64,000 nt of DNA, taken from Cyclina sinensis. Its lineage: Eukaryota; Mollusca; Bivalvia; Venerida; Veneridae. This document shows positions 1-12,019 of this stretch, in pieces; within the stretch, counting starts at the first letter, position 1, and each line of letters begins with the position of its first letter. The notes under the pieces are model-generated. The model was not told the origin of the DNA. It saw only the letters and a program-made list of their open reading frames with translations, and searched no databases. The translations under genes and the position numbers were made by a program. The stretch spans positions 1,426,001 through 1,490,000 of the forward strand of contig JAAONU010000017.1 in NCBI GenBank assembly GCA_012932295.1, given 5' to 3'.

Positions 1-1840
1 GACCTACAAATGATTATCAATGGATCAATCGCAAACCTTCTAATTTACGAGTCTATGATAACTTAATACAAAACCTGATTGTAGGAAAGAATGTGATATT
101 ATAAGAAAAAATGATAAAATAGAAATAAAAAATAGATAAATATTAAATAATAATAATGATGATGATAATGTTTGCTTCTGACTGTAAAATTATTTTTATA
201 CTTCTACGTTTATTGTGTATACTTGCAAAGGAAAACGAAAGAGAATGAATTTTTGAAAAATTTGTCTATTATAAAATTCAGAAAGAATGAAAGTGGCATA
301 AACTGCTACGTACAAAAAAGAGTGTAAAAGAATTTCTAAACAAAAACAACAACAGCAACAACGAAAATGAATACTATCCATCAAATTTTTATTATTGTGT
401 AAGGTGGATATTTTTTTAGCAATATTGCCTTATCGGAAATAGCATTATAGTGTATCTTAACGAGAAAGTAGCAATAACAAACGATTATTGCTGAAACAGT
501 TTGTCAATCATTTAGGCCGGGTTATTTGTTACATATTCTGCTGGGAATTATGCGACTGGATTAAAATCCTAGACTAGCAGAGAAGATGCATAGTGGTGCA
601 ACGGTATGACATGAAGTTGCCAGTTTTGGGTGACGTTTCCTGAAATTTCGTGATTCACTTCATTTGTTTTGGGCTCCCTACTTGTATCATATCTCACAAA
701 GCCTTCTTGGTTATTTTTGAAACGTGACAGGTTATATGGACTATTTTTTTTTCAACACTATGGCACGTCAGAGGTAGCTTGCTTTTACAATGTGCTTAAT
801 ACTGTACAGCCTTTTGTGATGAAAATAATGATGCACATAACGTCTACAGATAAAATGAATATTTTATTACGCATGTGCATAACGCGATTTGTTAGTTGAA
901 GTTTCTAAGAATTTATTTTTGCCTTTATCAAAATAACTATCATAAGCAAGAAGGAATAAACAGTAAATTTCCTAAAACAATGTGGAGCCAGACTGAATTA
1001 CTACATAATAACGAAAAGACAACAGCGCTTAGAAAGTTCATGTATATATCAGTGATAAATGTTCTAAGAGAAATTCTGAAACAAGTCCACAACATACTTC
1101 TAAATCTAAAGGACTTTTAACATTTTTGGGATATCTTGTATAGTTATATTTTGTGACGTAGAGCGTTCCGATACTCAAATAAATATCTATCAACACTTTC
1201 TGGAGAGTAAAAAGAGCTTCAAGAAAATAAAACGTGTGTGTGTGTGAGCGCGCGCGCGCAATGTGATACAAGGCCAATGATAATGTATCAAAGATATTCT
1301 TGGATTCATAAATCGATACTTCTGTTAGAGGAATTAAAACATAAAAGCTATAAAAGTTAACCATAAACATATTTTGTTCACGAAAAGTATGTAATTTCAC
1401 ATTTGCTGTTTCTTAAATACCAGACATGTTCGTTTTCGCTATGCTATCTTGTAATTTTTGCTAATGGATACCTGAATACCAGGATATAAAATGAAATACG
1501 AAACATATCTTTTTTTCATTTTTATTTTTCAGATAAAACTTAATTTTCTTTTCTCTACTAGTTAAAAGCTGTTGGTCCAACGAAGATCGAGCAGAACAGT
1601 TCTCTGTTTTCCTCAGGCTATATCGATTTGTTTTTAATCAACCATGTGTTGATAAAATGAGTATCTCCATTAAAGTATACAATCCATCTTTTTTCTTATC
1701 ATTTTTTTTTTTGATAAAAGTTTATACTGTAATAATAAGAGATCAATATTCTGCATGTATTTTGCATGAATGACAGTAATGTGTGCTTGTTTTTTTCATC
1801 AGTTATTTGGAATATAGTTAAATAAACCAACATAAGACAA
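1..1840. other. non-coding stretch, no gene seen
   Basis: AT-rich sequence with short open frames only (76 codons or fewer apart from one minus-strand frame at 1038-1400), none showing a recognisable domain or convincing splice context. The only distinctive element is an alternating purine-pyrimidine tract at about 1233-1260, listed separately. Confidence 0.6.
1233..1260. repeat. (GT)n-(GC)n alternating tract
   Basis: A short run of GT dinucleotides passes through GAG directly into a run of CG dinucleotides. Alternating purine-pyrimidine DNA of this kind is known to be prone to left-handed Z-DNA and to length polymorphism. No gene is attached to it. Confidence 0.8.
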
Positions 1841-2680
1841 TTAACCTGGTAGAAAATTATTGTCCATAATGACATAAGCTTTGGAATAACTTAACCTGGT
1901 GCAAAATGGTTGTCCATAATGTCATAAGCTGTGGAAAAACTTAACCTGGGGCAAAATGATTGTCCATAATGACATAAGCTGTGGAAAAACTTAACCTGGG
2001 GCAAAATGATTGTCCATAATGACATAAGCTTTGGAATAACTTAACCTGGTGCAAAATGATTGTCCATAATAACATAAGCTGTGGGAAAACTTAACCTGGT
2101 GCAAAATATTGTCCATAATGACATAGGCTGTGGAATAACTTAACCTGGTGCAAAATTATTGTCCATAATGACATAAGCTTTGGAATAACTTAACCTGGAG
2201 CAAAATGATTGTCCATAATGACATAAGCTGTGGAATAACTTAACCTGGTGCAAAATGATTGTCCATAATGACCTAAGCCTTGGAACTTAACCTGGTGCAA
2301 AATGATTGTCCATAATATCATAAGCTTTGGAAAAAATTAACCTGGTGCAAAATGATTGTCCAAACATAAGCTTTTGAATAACTTAACCTGGTGCAAAATT
2401 ATTGTCCATAATGACATAAGCTTTGAAAAAACTTAACCTGGTGCAAAATGATTGTCCATAATGACATTAGCTGTGGAATAACTTAACCTGGTGCAAAATG
2501 ATTGTCCATAATGACATAAGCTGTGGAATAACTTAACCTGGTGCAAAATGATTGTCCATAATGACATAAGCTTTTGAATAACTTAACCTGGTGCAAAATC
2601 ATTGTCTATAATTGCATACGCTTTGGAAAAACTTAACCTAAAATTATTGTCCATAATGACATAAGCTTTGGAATAACTAT
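1841..2680. repeat. 50-bp tandem satellite, about 17 copies
   Basis: The unit begins TTAACCTGGTGCAAAATGAT and continues with TGTCCATAATGACATAAGCT before a short GGAATAAC-type joint. The spacing between TTAACCTGG copies is 50 bp at the start of the array. Units differ by single substitutions (GGTG/GGGG, TTTGGAA/TGTGGAA) and a few have small deletions, for example near 2107, 2280 and 2630. No unit forms a long open frame, so it looks non-coding. Confidence 0.95.
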
Positions 2681-4004
2681 GTGAAGATGTAGCGTTATTA
2701 CTTACCTGTGAATGACTGTAAACTGAACACAGTTTTTCTCCTAAAACAACGGCATATCTTTATCCCCCCTTCAATCCCCACAAAGTGGTGGGGGCATAAA
2801 AACGCTACTTATTGCGAACTTATGTTCAAGACTTTTCTTTTACAGCATGCATACCAATAGCTTTCACGTCTGCTTTTCAAACATAGAATTACTGGTACTG
2901 CCCTCTTGTGGGACTGGATCAGGTTCGTGTTTTTGAGACATGTGGCTCTGGTGTTATTGAAGAATTCTTCCTATAGTTTTGATCAATGGTCAAATGTTTC
3001 GTTATTTTTGTATTTATTTATCATAATCAAACTTGTGGCAGGCGATCAAGCGCGGCTTACAAACATACAAGCCAAAATATTTGCCAGATAGGTCTTATGA
3101 CATTAAAAGTATATGTATCATCATACTTCAAAGATACATCTTGAAACTAAAAACCCTACGAATACAAATTAATAAATTAAAAAAAACGATCACGTGACTA
3201 CCCTGAATGACGTCATTGACATAGATCATCAGTAGTCTGTTTGTACCATTGCTAAACGAACAAGATCCAAATATCTAAATATGACTTTCTATAGCATGTT
3301 TTTGCTCAACATGACAAAACTCATGCAGCGTTTACGTTTACTTTGAAATCTTTTAGAATATATCTTGACGTCTAGTTGAGAAGTAAAAGTCATTAAAATC
3401 ACTGATGTCGACTATTTTAGATAAAAACAAAATACATCAACATATAAAAATCTATAGACCCCTGACCGTTTACCATAAATAACTCAAACATACGTGATCT
3501 TTTCAGCAGATTTCCTGGAAAATAAAATCTTATTTAAGGAAACAATGCTAAAGATAGACTAATGAGTGGGACTTAAAGTACAGGAGTTTTTATACATCAG
3601 AGCCGTTTCATAAAAAAACAACTCATTCAATAATGTCTTATTCGGAGGATTACTTCTAGTACGCGAAAAAAAATTTAAAATTTTAAATTTAGTTTGAACG
3701 AATGTATTTGTTGCAAAAACTTTAAAGTCTTAGACTTCAGTTCCTCTTCATTTACTTTCAAAACAACAACAACAAAAAAACAACAACAAACAAACATTCA
3801 AATCCTATTGCGAATGAGCAGTTTTTAACAAGATTTAATGTCTGCAGATTAAATTAATCATAAAAGACAATTTTGATTTTGTCTACAGGAAACATTAAAA
3901 TATTAGTAACATTATTTGTAATATAAAATTATAATATAATATAAATTATAATAAAAAATAAATTGTCTTCTCGAAGTACAAATCATACATTTCGCATTTC
4001 ACAC
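2681..4004. other. non-coding stretch
   Basis: No supported gene. Near 2765-2803 is a short piece with CCCCCAC-like and GTGGGGGCATAAAA motifs, which matches the terminal motif of the larger dispersed element at 45,430-46,410 and is probably a fragment of it. A consensus CRE palindrome (TGACGTCA) occurs near 3208 but with no gene start beside it. Confidence 0.5.
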
Positions 4005-4424
4005 TTATAAAGCGGGTTTATTCAGTGCATCATTTGTCTGACTTTTCTGGCATGTATACGAGTAATATATAATTATAATATACATAATACATATATTATT
4101 GATCTTATGTTTAATTTTTATTTGATCTGAGCAAATATTTGTATCGTCATGCATTTCGTATGTGAACGCGTTTGGTATTTTATATTCAATCGTGTCTTCC
4201 GTCCGGGATATAAATGAGCCAGTCAAACTGTCACAATATTCCCGAGATAAATCGGTTCCGTTTGTTACTTGATCATAAAGTTCGCAAAATAAAGATGCAT
4301 TTTGAAATCGATTTAGAAAACGAGTCGTGACATACCATACATCTCTGTTCTGTATAAACATTGAAACTTTTTTCAACAAAAAAAATCCGCAGCAATATGT
4401 GTATTCAAAGCGCAAAATGACCAC
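4005..4424 (-). CDS. exon-like open frame, unknown protein
   Basis: I do not recognise this protein. The minus-strand frame runs 139 codons from an ATG at 4424 to a stop at 4005, long for this AT-rich DNA. Its middle part reads like real protein: RDVWYVTTRFLNRF, then FCELYDQVTNG, SREYCDSLTG and YEMHDDTNICSDQ, with several Asp/Glu residues and three cysteines. A plausible 3' splice site (TTTATACAG) lies just upstream of that part, so the true exon may start near 4350 rather than at the ATG. The last 25-30 residues are low-complexity Ile/Tyr-rich and look like run-through. It could be an exon of an extracellular protein, a decayed exon, or chance. Confidence 0.3.
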   Translation of the reverse strand: MVILRFEYTYCCGFFLLKKVSMFIQNRDVWYVTTRFLNRFQNASLFCELYDQVTNGTDLSREYCDSLTGSFISRTEDTIEYKIPNAFTYEMHDDTNICSDQIKIKHKINNICIMYIIIIYYSYTCQKSQTNDALNKPAL

Positions 4425-4797
4425 AACACATTATATAATTTGTAAGTTCAAACGTATTGTTCCATTTGTATACAGTAGATAGTGCAAGACCAAAAATAAT
4501 TGCCTTATAGACTTGCTGTTCTGCGTATCCAACAGTAAACAATAAATCTTGCAAAACGAATTTAGTTATTCCTCCGTCCTGTGTATATGATAATTAAAAC
4601 GACTGTATGCAGTTGAAAATATTTATGATATTCTCATAACAAATTTGCACAATGAATGTCCACTCAATTTTGTTGTATCGCAGAGAAAGCGGCATTATAG
4701 AAGGATTTTACGGCCGCTATGAAATGTGATTACAAAGCAGAAATTTAAGAATTTTTTTGAAAGGCAAGACAAAACACGTTTGAAACAATGCGGCGTC
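4425..4797. other. non-coding stretch
   Basis: AT-rich sequence between the exon-like frame and the 31-bp satellite. Nothing recognisable. Confidence 0.5.
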
Positions 4798-5579
4798 AAC
4801 AGTTGCCGTAATATTTTATCTTGAAACAAACAGTTGCCGTAATAGTTTATCTTGAAACAAACAGTTGCAGTAATAGTTTATCTTGAAACAAACAGTTGCC
4901 GTAATAGTTTATCTTGAAACAAACAGTTGCGTAATAGTTTATCTTGAAACAAACAGTTGCAGTTATAGTTTATCTTGAAACAAACAGTTGCCGTAATAGT
5001 TTATCTTGAAACAAACAGTTGCCGTAATAGTTTATCTTGAAACAAACAGTTGCCGTAATAGTTTATCTTGAAACAAACAGTTGCCGTAATAGTTTATCTT
5101 GAAACAAACAGTTGCCGTAATAGTTTATCTTGAAACAAACAGTTGCAGTAATAGTTTATCTTGAAACAAACAGTTGCCGTAATAGTTTATCTTTAAAACA
5201 AACAGTTGCCGTAATAGTTTTATCTTGAAACAAACAGTTGCCGTAATAGTTTATCTTGAAACAAACAATTCCCGTAATAGTTTATCTTGAAACAAACAGT
5301 TGCAGTAATAGTTTATCTTGAAACAAACAGTTGCCGTAATAGTTTATCTTTTAAACAAACAGTTGCCGTAATAGTTTTATCTTGAAACAAACAATTGCCG
5401 TAATAGTTTATCTTGAAACAAACAGTCGCCGTAATAGTTTATCTTTAAAACAAACAGTTGCCGTAATAGTTTATCTTGAAACAAACAATTGCCGTAATAG
5501 TTTATCTTGAAACAAACAGTAGCCGTAATAGTTTATCTTGAAACAAACAGTTGCAGTAATAGTTTATTATCTTGAAACA
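4798..5579. repeat. 31-bp tandem satellite, about 25 copies
   Basis: The unit is GCCGTAATAGTTTATCTTGA followed by AACAAACAGTT, 31 bp in total. It is very homogeneous: most copies are identical apart from GCC/GCA, CAGTT/CAATT and single-T insertions after AGTTT or CTT. The high identity implies recent expansion or active homogenisation. The array ends 47 bp before the palindromic element at 5627. Confidence 0.97.
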
Positions 5580-5620
5580 TCAGTACAGAATAAAACATGG
5601 ATTGTTGAGTACTAGTATTG

Positions 5621-5714
5621 GACCACTGTTACAACCCGTTTTGTAATAAAAACGAGAATTGTAATAATTATTACAATTCTCGTTTTTATTACAAAACGGG
5701 TTGTAACAGACCAC
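5621..5714. mobile_element. 82-bp perfect palindrome with 6-bp direct repeats
   Basis: Positions 5627-5708 form a perfect palindrome with its centre between 5667 and 5668 and no spacer. The arms start TGTTACAACCC and end GGGTTGTAACA. The hexamer GACCAC stands on both sides (5621-5626 and 5709-5714), as expected of a target-site duplication. This is the structure of a tiny palindromic foldback transposon (MITE). The superfamily cannot be assigned from this. The alternative is a palindrome created by a local inverted duplication, with the hexamer match due to chance. Confidence 0.75.
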
Positions 5715-8678
5715 AAGTCGCATGTCCCTTAATCGCCGACTTCTGTCTTACCTCTGAGTTGATTGTGACTATAGTTTTCTTTTTCCTTCGAGAAACAGGC
5801 CTATTTCGGAAGAATCATGACTTTTTGTATGATTTCACCTTTTCTATTTAAACTAGGAGCAATTTTCCACTGGCAATCATAATTATAGCTGCTTTATTGG
5901 CTATTTACTGACATCATCTTAGGACAAAACTAAACGTCTAGACCGGCCTAAGATTTTAGCGAATTTCCAATTCACGTTCATTGGCTGAATGGATAGCAAA
6001 TTGAGCCTTTGCGCTCAAGTAGATATGGCGTCCGAAATGTAATCAGGAATAGTTAAGTTCAGTAATGAGTTAGCAAAGTGCTACTAATCTTCGCTCTACA
6101 CCTGGCTAACTGCAGGGTAAGTAGCATTATGTGGTATGTGTTTTATAGAGCTTGCCAGCAGCTGTATATGGGGTGTATTTTGCCAAAGAAATATTACAAA
6201 AATGTTATGAAAGGCAAGGTGACAAAATAAAAACATCAACCAGATCTTTAAGTTAATAAGAAGACCAAAGTCATTATAGTTTGCAGTAACTGTTATTTTT
6301 TCGAAGTTCTAAAATTGTTTATAAACTTCAGTCTTGCTTAGAAAGCAAATGTATTAAGATAAAAATGAAATATTCTTTTTTTTCTGTTTTGAATGTATTT
6401 TTTTAAATAGCAAGGTTGACTTAGGCGAAGAAATCTACAAAACCATCTAATAATAACAAATAACATATACTTCAATATTTTACGCTACACAAATCAGTAA
6501 CGTGTAAATTGAAGATATCAGATATTCCAATTAAGATGCATAAATTTTGTTTCTTAAAACGAAATGGTCTAAGAAAACGTCAACGAAAATGTCACTCGCA
6601 ATGATATTTTTTTCTCTCTCAAAATGACATGAAAACGGTTACTTCGCGGCAGTTTTTCAGTCCATTTTAATAACTCTCTTAAGGCCTAGGAAATGATGAT
6701 TTACAGAAACAGTATCCTCACGCGCAGAAGTCATGAACACTGAAAGAGAAATCCGTTCATTACTGGGTTAACTGACATTGAAAATTTAAAGCAACGCCTA
6801 TCATCTCCATCTATAATCAAAACTTCTCTCGAAGACAATGTCCCTAGGCCGAAAGTTTCATTCGATAAACCTCAATTTGAACCCTGCATCAGGGTCAGTA
6901 AGTGCATTTTAAATATCAAAGACTTCACTGAATCTTCTGAAAAGACTAATCTTGACTGGAAATCAGTGTAGACAATACTTAAAGTAGATATAAACTATTG
7001 AAGGTAACGTACAAAGCTTCAAGACTTAATTACTAATGGTGAGAATAACTTCTTTACTTTGTCGCCTGAGCGTTTTCTATCATTCCTGGTATCATTTGGC
7101 ACCTTGAATAAACATGATTTTATTTTCATATATATATATTAGTATTATCAAAAATGTCCTTTCTATTACTGGGGTATCTGGAAACTGAATAAAAAGTAAA
7201 AAGACACATTTAACCATAGCGATCCAATCGCCTCAACTAAACAGACAACACTTCCACATGCGATCCATTTCGATGTCAATCTGTCTGGCTACACGAATAA
7301 CGTTTAGGTTAACTGATTTGAAACGTTCGTATGTCAATGTCAAGTTTCCGTATATAAGAGAACCATTCATGCTAAGTATATAATAATTTTCAAATGTCAA
7401 ACGGTAACATTCAATTGTACAAATAAAGCATATGCAGTATATATTTTGCCATTATTACAGTCATGAGACAGTATAACCTTTCGCTCATACAACAAGTAGA
7501 TTTTCATTATTGTAAATGTATCCCAGAGCGAAGTGGTGAGGCCGTTGTTATAAACACTGAATTCGTTGTCCCTATGTAATTTAGATATATATTGTAAACG
7601 AACCAGTGTTATGTTACAAAAATCAAACAATATTTTCATAAAAAATATCAAAATAATCTACTGCAAGTAGTTTTCAAACTTCAACAACGTGTCCGCCGTT
7701 ATTTTACCCAATCAGGTGTAAATATAAGTTCGTCTAAGAAGCCACCATTAAGAGAAAAGAATACAACTTAATTATGAGAGAGAGAATTTCTTACTTTAGT
7801 CTTACATAATTTGTATTTAATTTGGAATTTGGGCTAACTTTTAATTTAGGATAACATAAGACTATTCTACAATTTTTTCTACAGTTCGCCCCTATTGATT
7901 GTAAAACTTGCAAATTAAAGTGGTTTTGTATTATCAAAAATATATAGCTTTGATAGCAACAAGAAATGTCTTTTAATTACTGTTAAAGGCGATATCTTGG
8001 ATGTATTATTAAATTAACCGTTTTTCATGTTTTTATTATAACACAATGAGTTTATGTTGACTCAATTTTTATCATGCACTCTTATCCTACATTGACAAAT
8101 GTTAACATTCGACCAACGACTACAACAGGTCAGTTTGCAATAAGCATTATTGTTTACACAAAACTGGAAGCAAAAATTTTACAAGATCAATGCTAACTTT
8201 TTTCGTAATAAAAAAGAAAAGAAAAACCCGGCTTCAACTGCGGATTAACTTTATAATCTATATAACATACACTTCAAAGCGTCCGGGCCGTTTACAAGAC
8301 AATTTAATAAATATGTCAGTATGTATATGATATGTTAGATTTTGGGATAAAAACGGGGTACCTTACGAACTTGAAAAGTCAACTGTACAGAAACTGATCC
8401 CAAATGAAAAAAAGGTTGAAAACTCTGCTAATTACCACCAATTAGCTTTCACTGATACTACAAAAATAATGAAATGGACATAAAATAAAAGTGCTTATAT
8501 ATAATGGTAGTAACTTCCACCTTTTAATAGCTAGTATCAAATGGTATTATAGTAATTAAACACAATAACATCCTATCAGAATAATACACATTATAATATA
8601 CAGCTGCAAACTAAGCAATAAGTATAGTAAATCAATCTAAACTTACAGTTTCCAGGTCACAAACATTTTAAGACGAAT
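5715..8678. other. non-coding stretch
   Basis: About 3 kb with no supported exon. It is the 3' side of the minus-strand split gene whose stop is at 8679, so part of it is likely 3' UTR. An AATAAA on the minus strand (TTTATT at about 8031 on the plus strand) is one possible polyadenylation signal. Confidence 0.5.
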
Positions 8679-8766
8679 TTAGAAGCGTTCCTTGGTCCTG
8701 AACAAGCCTTTATCTGGGGCGTGGACTCCCATGTAACTATCGCTGAGGTGCATTTTCCCGGTCACA
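8679..8766 (-). CDS. unrecognised split gene, terminal exon d
   Basis: An 88-nt terminal coding exon after a TTTGTTTTTCAG acceptor. It encodes the last 28 residues, from VTGKMHLSDSYMGVH to LFRTKERF, then TAA. Its codon use is noticeably richer in G and C than the flanking DNA, which supports coding status. Confidence 0.6.
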
Positions 8767-10947
8767 CTGAAAAACAAATATCGACACAATCTACTATCTA
8801 AATTTACCTGATATGTCTAGTTACATGTTTAGAGATAGCAAATTCCAAACAAGAATGCCGCATACTGCACTGAAGAAAAATCTGGTCTTTAAATATAGGA
8901 CGTCATTTTGGTTTCCTCCAATTGTTTTTTCAACTATGATAATTTGCTAAGTATACCCTTGCGTCCATTTAGTTTGATTCTAAGCTCTGTGACGACTAGC
9001 TTGCTATAATCATATCTTATCTGCGGTATGATTTGTTTCAATTCCAGACAACAGAAGAGGAAAAGTAACATAGATCCAGATTTAATGTCAGCTGTGAGTT
9101 CAACATCAGCGAGATCATATCAAAATTGATTAACTAAAAAACAATATTAATTCTAGATTAAATATACTTACTGTGTAAATTTGAATTCTGGAACTACCTG
9201 CCAAATGTAAACAAATGTTTTATCACCTGACAAAATCAAAGAAGCATGTTTAACATGTATAATACGTGTAGATAATCGTTTACAAATTATTATCATAACA
9301 ACACTTACTGTAAAAATAATTACGTGGCGAGTTTTGACAAAAGGGACCTTGTGTTGTTATCTTGCAATGACAACCGCAGAGAAAATACATTTTTAACATC
9401 TCTGCAATTGTAAGACGATAAATTTAACAGACGGTATTTTTGACACTGTTTGCACGGGAAGTGGAAGACAGTTTCAGCAGCAAGGATCTTTGCATTTTTA
9501 AAAAATGCGAACTGAAAAATATGAATTAGTTGAAAATACAGCATAATCTAATATTGTCATCCCCCTTTGCATTTTTGTTTTGGTGTTTTATTAAATTGTT
9601 AAACTCATTTGGGAATAATGTAACAAATCATCTAGTCTTTGAGACTGGCAGAATGTTCCCGTGATGATCGGCTCTTTGTGTTATATCATTATTTACGTGC
9701 ACTGTTTTATTCCATGATATATTCCTTGATAATAAGATTGACTGTACACATATGACAGATCACATCTTTGCTATACCTAACGCAGCAATTATAATTATAA
9801 ATTGCATTCAGACAAATATTCTTATACATTTCAAAAATGATATGACATGTGGAACAAAAAAAAACAAACGAAAATACAAAGGTGTTGTGAAAGGCTGAAA
9901 AGTAAAAAATAAGTTACTTTTTCTTGTGTAAGCTTGTCTGGTCTGCAAACAATGATATTTGAAATGTGATTTTTCTTAAACTAGGGTTCATTAGCCAGAT
10001 ACATGTCAACTTGTAATTTCGCCTTTATAAAGCGAAACAAATCATATAATTGCAAAAAAAATAATCATTTTCATGTGTGTGCCGAAAACCATCTTCACAG
10101 CTATTGAATTATTTTATTTTTGACTGTTTTGAAAACTTTTTAAAAAAATATTTTTTCTTTTTTGTACAATGCCATGTTCTATTTGATATCAGCAAACTTG
10201 GACTTAAAAGGACAGAACGAAAAAAACCAGTATCAAAGGGAATTTTTTACCTTAAAAGAAGCAATTTCATGTCTAAAATCCACAGCAGACTAATTGTGTA
10301 AAAATAAATACAGATTACAATAATGTGTAGCCAGCAGCTTGTATTGAAGATAACAAGAGTTTTTTTACCCATGTTAAAGTACATTTTTCACCTTGCAGAT
10401 TTCAAACAAGTACATCCTGACAATGCAGATTTCCAGTACAAACTTTAATATGCGTAACAGGCGATTCAATGTCATCATTTTTTTCATGTGTAGTGTATTA
10501 ATTGCAATTTTTCTCTCACGCGTGTCTCAGGAGACAGTGTAATCTATCGCTTATTAACCACGAAGCTTTCCATTTACAAATGCATCCTGTCATGGTCTCT
10601 TGAGGGCAATGGTGTGAGGCCGTTGACCTCGATTTTTTTTCTTTCATTGTGCAAGTATATCATTCTTTCTCATTTCTACACTGGACACTAGAACTGCAAT
10701 TGGACAGTATCGTCAAAGTTTGCTATGGTCCCATATGACTAAATTCATATCAACAAAGCCGCTACGCTAGATGTGATCTACCCTCATGAATGCCGTGTAT
10801 TTCAGTAAGTTATTACGAGTGTGCTGAAACGGTACAGTGAATCAGGCATTTGAAAATCATGTTACGTCCATCTCTGTGATTGAAGAAAAGAGTTCTTATA
10901 TCAACTGGCCATCGAGCAGATGTATTTACTTCCATACTGCATAGTAC
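8679..10947 (-). CDS. unrecognised split gene, four 3'-terminal exons
   Basis: Four minus-strand exons fit in phase: 10947-10866 (82 nt), 9401-9309 (93 nt), 9226-9172 (55 nt) and 8766-8679 (88 nt, ending TAA). All introns are GT-AG, and three of the four acceptors have good pyrimidine tracts. Joined, they give about 105 residues: MEVNTSARWPVDIRTLF in the first, FLCGCHCKITTQGPFC in the second, FVYIWQVVPEFKFT in the third, and VTGKMHLSDSYMGVHAPDKG with RTKERF at the end. The CGCHC...GPFC spacing resembles the end of an EGF-like or other small disulphide domain, but I cannot name a family. The reading frame closes just before each exon, as expected of real splice boundaries. Upstream exons were not found. 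The first exon is the least certain. Confidence 0.55.
9172..9226 (-). CDS. unrecognised split gene, exon c
   Basis: A 55-nt exon between GATTTTGTCAG and CACA|GTAAGTAT, both close to consensus. It encodes DKTFVYIWQVVPEFKFT and leaves two bases for the next exon. The intron before it is only 82 nt. Confidence 0.6.
9309..9401 (-). CDS. unrecognised split gene, cysteine-rich exon b
   Basis: A 93-nt exon between a TTACAATTGCAG acceptor and a strong ACA|GTAAGTG donor. It contributes MLKMYFLCGCHCKITTQGP and then FCQNSPRNYFY. It starts after one base of a codon carried over and ends in phase 1, which fits the next exon's GT start (Ser codon AGT). Confidence 0.55.
10866..10947 (-). CDS. unrecognised split gene, exon a
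   Basis: An 82-nt exon entered in phase 0 after a TTATGTTTTTAG acceptor and left in phase 1 at GGAC|GTAACA. It reads VLCSMEVNTSARWPVDIRTLFFNHRDG in pieces of which MEVNTSARWPVDIR is typical. In-frame TAG sits immediately before it. The donor is weaker than the others, so this is the least sure exon of the set. Confidence 0.4.
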
Positions 10948-12019
10948 CTAAAAACATAAGTAATGTCATCGCTTTTTCTAATTGCTCGAAACTTGTATAT
11001 TCCTGTGGTTCCTGCCTTGTTTAAGTATTTGTCTTCAGTTTCTCTGTTGCAAAAAATGTAAAAGATACAAAAATCTATTTTCAATGACTGTTTGTATTAA
11101 TTTCTGTCTGGCATTCAGCAATGCATACGTATTTCTTTCAAAAACATATCAATTTTTAGCGGACAGTCTTGAACTTAATTATAATACGATTTCTCTAGGT
11201 ACACGCACACATTTGTTTGTATCTTAGATTGCTCAATAATTAGTGAATTTTGATATAGTGTGATTATCTACAGACATCACCTTTTTTCATCGAGATTCAA
11301 ATGTTTTTTGCGTCAAATTAAAAACTGTTCGGTTCGATAGTTCTCATGCTTTCTTCAAACTTTCGAAAAACTCTTTTTTTGTATATATTTTCAGTTGCAG
11401 AACACATTCTACGTAGCCAGACTAATATTAGACTGAGGCGGAATAGCCAGTCATGTGCTTAATGTCATGTATATTTGATTACTCTTACTGAAAGAGTACA
11501 TCTTCAAAGACAGTTTTCGTTATTACCTTTAATATACTCCTTACTTGAATTCTGCACACCAGGAAATAAATCTCTGTACAGATCGCTTTTTCGTTTCCAA
11601 TGGAAACTTAAAATTGCCTTCTAGTTAATGGTTTTTGCGCAACGACAAGCGAGAGAAACAGCTTTCTATTTTCGTCGGATAATAATCGCCCTCCCGGCAG
11701 CTGAGCATTGATTTCTCTTAGAGCTTTGCCACACTTTTACGTCATCACCATGTCAATGCTATAGTATACGGCTCAATTTTGCACAATTTGCGGAACGTAT
11801 TATATCTCTTGGTATCTTTGTCTCCTGTCTTTTCTGGGAGACAAATCAATTATCCCTATCTATATTCTGCATGCTATACACTTTTGTCAAGTTGGTGTAG
11901 TTCATTTATAGTGCTGTGCTTTTTTTGTATATCAAATTCTGAACAGAGAACAGATCAATTTTTGCACACACATGCATATTAATACAAAATTTCCATTTAT
12001 AAAAATGGTCTTACTTTTT

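Noticed and set aside
9320..9544. 74-codon minus-strand gene read from its own ATG
   Set aside because: It overlaps exon b of the split gene but in another frame; the exon b frame has matching splice phases on both sides.
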